From positions 1-37,899 of the forward strand of contig JAHRFX010000028.1 of assembly GCA_019084405.1 (NCBI GenBank): a DNA stretch of 37,899 nt, in the 5' to 3' direction. The notes under the pieces were generated by a model that was given only the letters and a program-made list of their open reading frames with translations, was not told the DNA's origin and did not search any database. Below, in pieces: positions 8,814 through 16,800 of this stretch; the stretch's first letter is position 1, and the number at the start of each line of letters is the position of its first letter. Source of the DNA: Methanobacterium sp. (GTDB taxonomy: Archaea; Methanobacteriota; Methanobacteria; Methanobacteriales; Methanobacteriaceae). The position numbers and the translations under genes are program-made.

Positions 8814-8873
8814 TTGAATATCAGGATAAATTTTCAGTTTTTGGGGGGAGTAGGTGCTGCTAAAGAAAAATAG
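8814..8873 (+). CDS. 19-codon open frame with a strong ribosome site (gene remnant or leader peptide)
   Basis: A near-perfect GGTGGTGAT at 8802-8810 is followed, at the spacing used by other genes here, by TTG at 8814 and 19 codons ending at TAG 8871-8873: MNIRINFQFLGGVGAAKEK. The FLGGVG segment resembles the first strand and glycine turn of metallo-beta-lactamase-fold proteins such as RNase J-like enzymes, but nothing after the stop continues the homology. It may be the decayed start of a lost gene or a short peptide upstream of ilvE. It is not rich in branched-chain residues, so a classical attenuator is not supported. Confidence 0.3.
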   Translation: MNIRINFQFLGGVGAAKEK

Positions 8874-8876
8874 TTG

Positions 8877-8915
8877 AATATATTTAAAAACTGGTACCAA
8901 CAATCTAATTTAGAT
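8877..8915 (+). promoter_or_regulatory. ilvE promoter with two stacked palindromes
   Basis: A TATA-like run at 8877-8889 is followed directly by CTGGTACCAAC (8891-8901), the inverse of the 11-mer at 5261-5271. Next comes a perfect palindrome ATCTAATTTAGAT (8903-8915), whose half-site ATCTAA also occurs in the ilvC promoter repeat. Transcription start would fall near 8905-8912, inside these sites. The pattern suggests a repressor; the regulator is unknown. Confidence 0.45.
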
Positions 8916-8958
8916 AATGATAAAAAATTTACAATAAGCTTATACTGAGGGTTTTATT

Positions 8959-9882
8959 ATGGCCTGGGATAAAAATGGAAAAATTTGGTTTAATGGAGAG
9001 CTAGTAGATTGGAAAAATGCAAATATACATGTTCTATCACATGTGGTTCATTATGGTTCCAGTGTATTTGAAGGAATACGCTGCTACCACAATAAACAGG
9101 GTTCAGCAGTTTTCCGTCTTGCGGAGCATGTAGAAAGATTATTTGATTCTGCCCGGATCTACCGTATGGAAATTTCTTATACTCCCGCTGAAATATCTCA
9201 GGCAATCCAGGAGACCATTAAAACCAATGGTTTAAAGGAGTGCTATATCCGTCCGGTGGTATTTAGAGGTCAGGGAGAATTAGGAGTTAACCCTTTAAAT
9301 AGTCCTCTGGAAGTGGTGATTGCTGCCTGGAAATGGGGCAGTTACCTGGGACAGGAAGCAGTTGAAGTAGGAGTGGATGTGGGTGTTTCCACCTGGAGGC
9401 GTATGGCTCCCGATACACTGCCCAATATGGCTAAAGCAGGGGCCAACTACATGAATTCTCAGCTGGTTAAAATGGAAGCACTGGAAAATGGATATGATGA
9501 AGGAATATTACTGGACTACCAGGGTATGATTAGTGAGGGTAGTGGTGAAAATATATTTTTAATAAAAGATGAGGTTATCTACACTCCGCCACTTGCTTCT
9601 TCTCTTTTAAAGGGTATAACCCGTGATTCGGTGATTACTCTGGCCAGGGAAATGGATTTAGAAGTAAGGGAAGAGCAAATGCCCCGGGAAATGTTATATG
9701 TGGCTGATGAAATTTTCTTAACTGGTACTGCAGCAGAAGTAACCCCTATAAGGTCTGTGGATAGAATAAATGTAGGTTCTGGTGGGAGAGGACCTGTTAC
9801 AGAGAAGTTGCAGCAGGCTTTCTTCCAGATACTCCGTGCTGAAGTGGATGATCGTTGGGGATGGTTGACTTACCTGGATTGA
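8959..9882 (+). CDS. ilvE: Branched-chain amino acid aminotransferase
   Basis: This PLP enzyme of fold type IV transfers the amino group from glutamate to the 2-oxo acids of valine, leucine and isoleucine, the last step of the pathway begun by IlvBN and IlvC. The 307 residues are a typical length. Family features include HYGSSVFEGIRCY, YIRPVVFRGQGELG, the PLP-lysine region in TLPNMAKAGANYMNSQL, the glutamate-containing EGSGENIFLI, and the glycine/threonine phosphate loop TGTAAEVTPI. The ATG at 8959 is preceded by a GAGG element. The gene has its own promoter and ends one base before a 20-bp hairpin. Confidence 0.96.
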   Translation: MAWDKNGKIWFNGELVDWKNANIHVLSHVVHYGSSVFEGIRCYHNKQGSAVFRLAEHVERLFDSARIYRMEISYTPAEISQAIQETIKTNGLKECYIRPVVFRGQGELGVNPLNSPLEVVIAAWKWGSYLGQEAVEVGVDVGVSTWRRMAPDTLPNMAKAGANYMNSQLVKMEALENGYDEGILLDYQGMISEGSGENIFLIKDEVIYTPPLASSLLKGITRDSVITLAREMDLEVREEQMPREMLYVADEIFLTGTAAEVTPIRSVDRINVGSGGRGPVTEKLQQAFFQILRAEVDDRWGWLTYLD

Positions 9883-9930
9883 TTATAAGTTATAAGTTGT
9901 AAGAGATAAGTTATAACTTATAACTTATAA
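9883..9930. repeat. 20-bp inverted repeat made of TTATAAG units after ilvE
   Basis: Starting right after the ilvE stop, 9883-9902 and 9911-9930 are complementary over 20 bp around an 8-base loop. The single non-Watson-Crick position is a G-T wobble in RNA. Each arm is built from near-tandem TTATAAG units. Six bases later comes the probable uppP TATA box (ATTTATATG, 9936-9944). It may end ilvE transcription, act as an operator for uppP, or do both. It has no poly-T tail of the usual kind. Confidence 0.5.
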
Positions 9931-10014
9931 CAAAAATTTATATGCTAAACCTGACAACCTGATATTTCAGAAAAAAACTTAATTTTAAATTTTTATTCAA
10001 TTAATGGTGATTTA

Positions 10015-10839
10015 ATGGATATTATACAGGCAATAATTATTGGAATAGTGCAGGGAATAACAGAATTTCTCCCTATAAGCAGTTCAGCTCATTTAGTATT
10101 TATAACAAATATATTAGGAGTCCAGGAATCACTGGCCTTTGATACCATGCTGCATCTAGCCAGTCTGGTGGCAGTGGTGAGCTATTTCCGTAAGGACCTT
10201 TTACATATGGTCCGATCTTTCTTATTCAGCTTAAAGGACCTGCCCAGGGGTGAATTTAAAAAAGGAATTCAGGAAGATCCATTTAAAAGACTGACCTGGC
10301 TTATACTCTTTGGTACCATACCGGCGGGATTAATGGGACTATTATTTAAAGACTTCTTTGAATCTTTATTTACTAATTTACTGGCTGTAGGATTTTTTTT
10401 AATAGTAACTGGTTTGCTAATATGGGTTTCAGAGAGAATCAGTACCGGGGATATATCAGTAAAAGATATGGGATTAAAAACTTCACTGATAATAGGTATT
10501 GCCCAGGGATTTGCTATTGCTCCAGGGATTTCCCGATCCGGTGCCACCATATCCGCGGGCCTATTTTTAGGCTTAGAAAGAGAATTAGCAGCCCGTTACA
10601 GTTTTTTGCTATCTATACCCATTATCATAGCTGCCGGGCTAATACAGGTACGGGAAATTGGTTCAGTTTGGGATTATAATGCCTCGGCTTTTATTGCCGG
10701 ATTTATTGCCTCGGCAGTGGCAGCCTATCTAGCTATAAAATTATTGTTAAAAATAATTAAAGAAAGAAGTTTAATGATGTTCGCCTATTACTGCTGGATA
10801 GTAGGACTCTTGACCATAATATTTAGCATCATATATTAA
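10015..10839 (+). CDS. uppP: Undecaprenyl-diphosphatase (UppP/BacA family)
   Basis: This integral membrane phosphatase dephosphorylates a polyprenyl diphosphate to recycle the lipid carrier used for cell-wall and glycan assembly; Methanobacteriales have a pseudomurein wall and N-glycans that need it. Both signature motifs are present: GIVQGITEFLPISSSAHL near the N-terminus, and GIAQGFAIAPGISRSGATIS at about 160-180. Several hydrophobic helices span the 274 residues. GGTGAT at 10004-10009 defines the ATG at 10015, and a TATA box lies at 9936-9944. The gene ends in a T-rich run near 10848-10861, facing htpX. Confidence 0.93.
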   Translation: MDIIQAIIIGIVQGITEFLPISSSAHLVFITNILGVQESLAFDTMLHLASLVAVVSYFRKDLLHMVRSFLFSLKDLPRGEFKKGIQEDPFKRLTWLILFGTIPAGLMGLLFKDFFESLFTNLLAVGFFLIVTGLLIWVSERISTGDISVKDMGLKTSLIIGIAQGFAIAPGISRSGATISAGLFLGLERELAARYSFLLSIPIIIAAGLIQVREIGSVWDYNASAFIAGFIASAVAAYLAIKLLLKIIKERSLMMFAYYCWIVGLLTIIFSIIY

Positions 10840-10963
10840 CTAAAAAAAATTATTTCTTTTTTTAGAATTAAGTACATCGCAAATAAGCCCTCCATTAATA
10901 TTTTCTTTTATCAATGGAAATTGCTGGTTATAATCGATTTTTTTAAAGCTTACATTTTTTGGT

Positions 10964-11863
10964 CTAAAAATCCATTTCACGTAGTTTTCTGACTCTTTCC
11001 TCGGTGGGGGGATGAGTAGAAAAAAGATTACTGACGGTTTTAGATCCCACTGCAGGATTTATAATATAAATGCCATTAAGAGCTGTGTTTTCAATTTTAC
11101 TTTTGGGTTTTTGCATGGTACTGATTTTTTCCAGGGCACTGGCCAATCCCTCCGGGTATCCGGTGAGATCCGCTCCAGTAGCATCTGCCAGGAACTCCCG
11201 TTTCCGGGAGATTGCAAATTTAAGCAGTTGTGCAAATATAGGAGCCAGGACAATTAGAACCAGGGTAAGAATTAAAAAGATTATCCCTGCCGAGCCTCCG
11301 CGATCCCTTCCTCGAAATAAACCTCCATAAGCTGAGTAACGGGCCATATACCCTAAAAATACAATGGTCCCTACTAGAACAACTGCTACTGTAGCAAGTA
11401 GAACATCATAATTTCTTATGTGTGCCATCTCATGAGCTATAACCCCTTCCAGCTCCAAACGGTCTAATCTTTCCATTAAACCCGTGGTAACTGTTATACT
11501 GGCATTTTCAGGATTACGGCCCGCGGCAAAAGCATTGGGCACATCGGTGTCTATCATATATAACTTGGGCAGGGGAAGACCTGCAGCTATACTCAAACCT
11601 TCTACGGTATTATAAAGATAAGGTTCTTCCTCTTTGGATACCTCCCGTGCACCGGCCATACTGGTAATCACACTTTGTCCTCCATAGTAGCTCACCACCA
11701 GAGCCAGGGCAAAAATAATACCTGCAATAAAAAGGCCCAGGAAAATGGAATTAAAGTATAAACCAATTGTATATCCTATTATACCAATCAAAAAAGCGTA
11801 AAAACAAAAGAAAAGATAGGTCCATCTTTTATTAGCTGCGATACTTTTATAAATGGGATCCAT
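10964..11863 (-). CDS. htpX: HtpX-like membrane zinc protease (M48)
   Basis: This M48-family membrane metalloprotease is thought to degrade damaged membrane proteins. The 299 residues include two N-terminal hydrophobic hairpin segments (about 15-60), the zinc motif HEMAH (H144, E145, H148) in VIAHEMAHIRNYD, further membrane segments at about 156-175 and 190-215, and the downstream zinc glutamate in REFLADATGADLTG. Its start overlaps the lemA stop by one base (TAATG), so the two are translationally coupled. The lemA-htpX pairing is widespread in bacteria and archaea. Confidence 0.94.
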   Translation of the reverse strand: MDPIYKSIAANKRWTYLFFCFYAFLIGIIGYTIGLYFNSIFLGLFIAGIIFALALVVSYYGGQSVITSMAGAREVSKEEEPYLYNTVEGLSIAAGLPLPKLYMIDTDVPNAFAAGRNPENASITVTTGLMERLDRLELEGVIAHEMAHIRNYDVLLATVAVVLVGTIVFLGYMARYSAYGGLFRGRDRGGSAGIIFLILTLVLIVLAPIFAQLLKFAISRKREFLADATGADLTGYPEGLASALEKISTMQKPKSKIENTALNGIYIINPAVGSKTVSNLFSTHPPTEERVRKLREMDF

Positions 11864-12429
11864 TATTCATCACCATCATATTTTACCTGGGGAACTTCCC
11901 GTACGTTTTCAGATTCAACTTCAAAAAATTCTCTAATTTGGAATCGGAAAAACTGGGCAATCAGGTTAGTTGGAAACTGTTGAATGGCATTATTTAAATC
12001 CAGAACAGTCCGGTTATAGCGTTGTCGGGCATAAGCTATTTTATTTTCTATTCCCACCAGTTCTTCCTGGAGTAATAAGAAATTCTGGTTAGCTTTAAGG
12101 TCAGGATAATTTTCTGCCACGGCAAAAATAGATTTAAGGGCTTCTGTTGCAATATTATCTGCTCCTGCGTTTTCATGTATAGTGGAAGCATTCATCCAGT
12201 CACTTCTAGCCCGGGTAACAGTTTCCAAAAGTTCACGTTCGTGCTTCATATACCCTTTAACTGTACTCACCAGATTGGGAACCAGGTCAAAACGCTTTTG
12301 TAAAAGGGTGTCAATATTTGAATAAGCAGTATCAACCATGTTCCGCGTTTTTATAAGGCGGTTATAGCTATAGATTAAGTAAACAATAATTAAGATTAAT
12401 ATTCCAAGTATAATATACAAAATGTCCAT
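11863..12429 (-). CDS. lemA: LemA family protein
   Basis: This 188-residue protein has one N-terminal membrane helix (about 2-23, ILYIILGILILIIVYLIYSY), followed by the conserved LemA core of antiparallel helices: NRLIKTRNMVDTAYSNIDTLLQKRFDLVPNLV, then ENKIAYARQRYNRTVLDLNNAIQ and FP..LIA. LemA proteins are commonly encoded with HtpX and are presumed partners or adaptors in membrane quality control; the exact activity is unknown. CCGGTGGAAAA precedes the ATG at 12429. It is the first gene of a two-gene operon. The 228 bp upstream (12430-12657) shows no convincing gene. Confidence 0.93.
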   Translation of the reverse strand: MDILYIILGILILIIVYLIYSYNRLIKTRNMVDTAYSNIDTLLQKRFDLVPNLVSTVKGYMKHERELLETVTRARSDWMNASTIHENAGADNIATEALKSIFAVAENYPDLKANQNFLLLQEELVGIENKIAYARQRYNRTVLDLNNAIQQFPTNLIAQFFRFQIREFFEVESENVREVPQVKYDGDE

Positions 12430-12657
12430 TTTTCCACCGGTAAAAGTTAAATAATTACTATTCTTTTTTCATATTAATCAAAAATTAGTTGTTATTGGTT
12501 TAAGTATTTTTTTAATAAGGATAATTAAGCCTTGTAAATTTTTTATGCCCCGGTATTGGTCCCCTGTGAATTCATTTCCTCCTGAAAAAAAATGAAAAAG
12601 TGAATCCAGGTATAAGTATGCTGAAAGTTAATTTAATGGGTTTAGTTATACAATCAA

Positions 12658-13728
12658 CTAAAAAATTTTATCACATACATCCTCAATTTTCAACCTCATA
12701 TCATCAATAGAAACTTCTTGAAGCAGGGCAGCCATCATTGCTCCGCCTGCACCTACTCCCTCTTTTACAGAGCCATCCAGGTAACTTTTTAGCCCTGGAA
12801 CTGATGATTTTTCAAATTCAGGATCAACTGCAAAAATGGGAATATCATCAATTTGACGGGTTATATTATTAATGTCTGCTGATTCATCTTCTGCAACAAA
12901 AATAGTTGTTGCAATGCATAGCTTAGAAAAGTCAAATTCAGGTTCAATGCCTTTAATAACAGAACACACTGCAGTCATCTGGGTACCCCCAGCAAGGGTA
13001 ACCGGTATTGTTGAACCTATCGACATCCCTGCTACAGCTGCAATCATGGGATCTCCCACGATTTCAACCGCCTGGAGGGCATCTTCCACGATTTCTCCTT
13101 TATCATATCCTGCAGCTTTAAGTCCTTCCTGTATAACATCATATTTTAAATGATGGGGATTTTCAGGCATACTCCCACTTACCTTCTCCTTTGCATCATA
13201 TCCTAACGCAGTTAAAACCCCTAAAGCCGTGGTGGTACCTGCAGGAGTACTTTCTCCAATTACAAGATGATTGGTTAATTTGGATAAAGTTTTTCCCATC
13301 ATAACTCCTTTTTCAAATATTTCTTTTGCATTTACAACCGCTTTTCCAGTTCGTACATCTTCTCCTGGTTTATTGCCCAGTTTAATATAAGGCATGTCTG
13401 GTTTTATTCTGGCACCGGCATCGGCAACAATTATAGGAATATCTGAAAGTTCCAGGGCGGCCTTGGTAATTACTGCCGGGGTAGGTGCCGCTTGACCTTT
13501 TATAATAGTCTGGGGGATTTCAGGAAGACAAAGTGGTTTACCATGTACAATTAACTCCACATCTGCTGCAGGAGTGTATTCCGTTAATTCTGGTGTTGCA
13601 CCAGCTCCGGTTATTCCCGGTATGCGGGAGGTGGCGGTGGTGGCAATGGCACATAGAAATAGTGTTTTTTTATTTTGTAATTGGGATAGGAAATCAGTTT
13701 TACCATAGTTAGTTAATCCATCATACAT
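12658..13728 (-). CDS. cobT: Archaeal CobT-type nicotinate-nucleotide phosphoribosyltransferase (UPF0284)
   Basis: The protein belongs to the archaeal family annotated as CobT, which activates the lower-ligand base during cobamide assembly by transferring phosphoribose from nicotinate mononucleotide. It is glycine- and alanine-rich with the family segments ATTATSRIPGITGAGATPELTEYTPAADVE, GESTPAGTTTALGVL, and VGAGGAMMAALLQE near the C-terminus. Three ATG/GTG options exist at 13740-13728. I take the ATG at 13728 because GGTGAT at 13733-13738 is then a proper ribosome site, giving 356 residues beginning MYDGLTNYG. It fits with cbiB and cbiG further along the window. Confidence 0.85.
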   Translation of the reverse strand: MYDGLTNYGKTDFLSQLQNKKTLFLCAIATTATSRIPGITGAGATPELTEYTPAADVELIVHGKPLCLPEIPQTIIKGQAAPTPAVITKAALELSDIPIIVADAGARIKPDMPYIKLGNKPGEDVRTGKAVVNAKEIFEKGVMMGKTLSKLTNHLVIGESTPAGTTTALGVLTALGYDAKEKVSGSMPENPHHLKYDVIQEGLKAAGYDKGEIVEDALQAVEIVGDPMIAAVAGMSIGSTIPVTLAGGTQMTAVCSVIKGIEPEFDFSKLCIATTIFVAEDESADINNITRQIDDIPIFAVDPEFEKSSVPGLKSYLDGSVKEGVGAGGAMMAALLQEVSIDDMRLKIEDVCDKIF

Positions 13729-13844
13729 AATCATCACCATTAGCTAAATTAATATGAGATTAACTTACTACCCCTATATGCTTTTTTTTATGAAATGTTT
13801 AGGGATAAAGATTATAAAAAAATGTATTAAAAAACCGGGCTTAG

Positions 13845-13867
13845 TTTATTTAAAAAAAAAGAAAAAA
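13845..13867 (-). terminator. T-rich terminator of the DUF11 gene
   Basis: Read on the minus strand, the region just after the DUF11 stop has long T tracts (CCCTTTTTTC followed by nine T), then a second T run near 13817-13835. Archaeal termination at U-rich tracts is well established. The 143-bp gap to cobT shows nothing else. Confidence 0.45.
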
Positions 13868-13883
13868 GGGTAAATTAGTTTTT

Positions 13884-16800
13884 TTATAGTAGTGCTGGTA
13901 GTCTTACAACCTCTACTCCAATATTGTTACGGTTCATGGTAAACCGGTATCGGGCCAGAGCAGCTCGAGCCTGATTACCTGGTACATTGGCCACCACATA
14001 GTTTTGCACATATGAGGGCACACCAGAAGATCCCCAGGTATTGGTCACACTAACTGTCCGGGCAGTTGAAGCCGTATTGTAGATGAACTGATCGGTACTG
14101 ATACGGGTACCCACCGCAAACGTTCCCACATTGTAGGAAATAGATTTACGAGGGTTCAAGTAGAACTCGTACTTATTGAAGATTGCCGGTGCCCCGCAGG
14201 GGCGATAAACCGTCACATAGTAGATACCATGAATCCGGGCACTGCCATTATTCTTCACATTTAAAGTGAAGGTCTTATTAGCAGGCACAGAAACACTTTC
14301 ACTGTCACTGTTGTTAGCCTGGTTCCAATCATATTGATCAGCCGCGGTTTTAGTAGCAGTGTTAGTGATGGTTTGGCCTGATGAAGCAGCAGTAGCGTTG
14401 GTTACAATGGTTAAGGTTGCAGATTCTCCATTGAGGAGAGTGCCTACCAACCATACTCCACCTACAAAGTTCCCCTGTGACGGAGTCACAGAAACCACAT
14501 TTAGTAAGGCTGGTGGAATATCAGTAACCTGTACCCCGGTTGCATCATTGGGACCGTTATTGGTCACGGTAACAGTCCAGGTGAAGTTTTCACAAACCAG
14601 AGGATTGTTCATATTCACCGTTTTGGTCACCCCAATATCCGCTGATGGTGGCACGGTAATGGTAGCAGAGTCGCTATCATTGGCTGGATTAGGGTCGTAC
14701 TCATTTTCCGCGGTTTTAGTAGCGGTGTTGGTAATGGTGGTATTGGCCATGGTAACCTGGGTAATTATGGTTAAAGTGGCAGAAGCACCATTAGTTAGAG
14801 TGCCTACATTCCATACTCCAGTCATAGCATTAAAAGTCCCCTGTGACGGAGTCACAGACAGTACATTCAAGCCTGCTGGTGGAATATCCGTAATCTGTAC
14901 GCCAGTTGCCGTGTCCGGTCCGTTGTTGGTTGCAGTTACCGTCCAGGTAACGTTTTGCAGGTAGTTAGGAGTTGTATTGTTGACTGTTTTAGTTACAGCA
15001 ACATCCGCAGCTTTCACATAAACCGTAGCACTATCTGAAGCAGGGCTGGGATCATATTGATCTAGGGCCGTTACGGTGATGGTGTTGGTCTGGTTGGTTC
15101 CAGCTGCAGAAGCCTGGGCAGTAGTATCAATAACCAGAGTGGCTATTTGACCGACTAAAAGTGATGGAATACTCCATACTCCAGTCATACCATCAAAGGA
15201 ACCCACAGAAGGAGTCACACTGTTGATGGTAAAACCAGCCGGAGGAACATCAGTTAATTCAATGTTGGTGGCATTAGCCGGGCCGTTATTAGTTAAAGTA
15301 ACCGTCCATATGACGGTATCGCCCACATTCACACTGGTATGGTCAGCAGTTTTTGTCACTGATAAATCACTAACAGGTAATTGAAGGGTTACGCTACTAT
15401 GATTGTTTTCAGGGAATGGGTCGTACTCATCACCGCTTATATCGGCCGTATTGGTCACATTAGTTCCCATGGCTGGTTCAACCACTGCAAAGATGATTAA
15501 CTGAGCAGCTTCTAAAACATTAAGGTCACCAATAGTCCAGATTCCACTATTTACATTATAGGAACCTTTAGTAACACTTCCTGCAAAGAAGGTTAAACCG
15601 GCCGGCAAGAGATCATTAATCACCACATTGGTGGCATTATCTGGTCCAGCATTCACTACGGTAATGAAAAATTGAACTGGCTGTCCAATGCTTGGCGTAG
15701 TAGTACTGGCTGTTTTACTAACCAGTAAGTCCGCAGCAGCAGCTACATCCACACTGGCCGTGCTTGAGTCATTGGTTTCGTCCCATTCATACTCATCCAC
15801 ACTTATAAGATAAGCGGTGTTATTTAGAGTAGTGTTGGAAGCGGTTATGAGAGTGGTTATGTACATGTAAGCTGTTTCATCCACTGAGAGAGTATCAATA
15901 ACCCAGTTAACACCAAATGCACCTTTAGTTACCACCAGATTAGTAATGGTTAACCCCGCATCCGGGATATCTCCAATAACTATATTGTTGGCAACATCAG
16001 GTCCATTGTTAGTTACACTAACTGTCCACAGTACAGTATCCAGGTAATTAGGAGTGGGATTATCCACCGTCTTATTAACCTCGATATCCACTGCTGGTGG
16101 CACATTGATGGTGGCATTGGATATGTTGTTGGCCATGTTCCAATCATATTCATCGGCGATTACCTCGGCGAAGTTTATGATGGTGGTGTTGCTGGTCACG
16201 ATACGGTAGTAGAAGTTTCCTATAATATAAGCCCCGGATGGTACTGTTCCCACATTCCAGATTCCGGTAAGGGGATCAAAGGTACCCTGGGCCACATTAT
16301 GGCTCACATATTCCAGTCCAGCCGGGAAGAAATCAGTAAGTACCACATTATTGGCCGTATCTGGTCCATTATTTATTACATCTATCCAGAACCATAGTAC
16401 ATCGTTATAGTTTCTACTTACCTCTTTAGCTCCTGTTACAGATTTAAATACTCCAATATCTGCTGCTGGTGGCACGGTTAAGGTAATGGTGGAAGAGTCG
16501 TTGGATGAATCCGGGTCATATACGTCGTTGGTATTGGGTATTCTACTGGCGGTGTTGTTCATGGTAGTATTGGATTGGGTTACACGAGCCTGTACATATA
16601 AATATACAGTTTCACCAGGTAAGAGGTCATCAGCAAAGTTTCTGAATCTAACCACATCACCAGCTACATTCAGGTCCCATACCAAAGGTACACTGGCCCA
16701 GGCATTTACAAAGGTCATGCCGGCAGGTAAGAAGTCTCTGATACGAAGAGCATTTGGTCCTCCTGGTGCAGCATCTGGTCCATTGTTGGTCACTTCAATG

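Noticed and set aside
10313..10320. A third TGGTACCA palindrome
   Set aside because: It lies inside the uppP coding sequence (Phe-Gly-Thr-Ile region) with no promoter next to it, so it is probably chance.
12543..12575. 10-codon minus-strand frame (MNSQGTNTGA) after AGGAGG
   Set aside because: The spacing between AGGAGG and ATG is only about two bases and there is no promoter or continuation.
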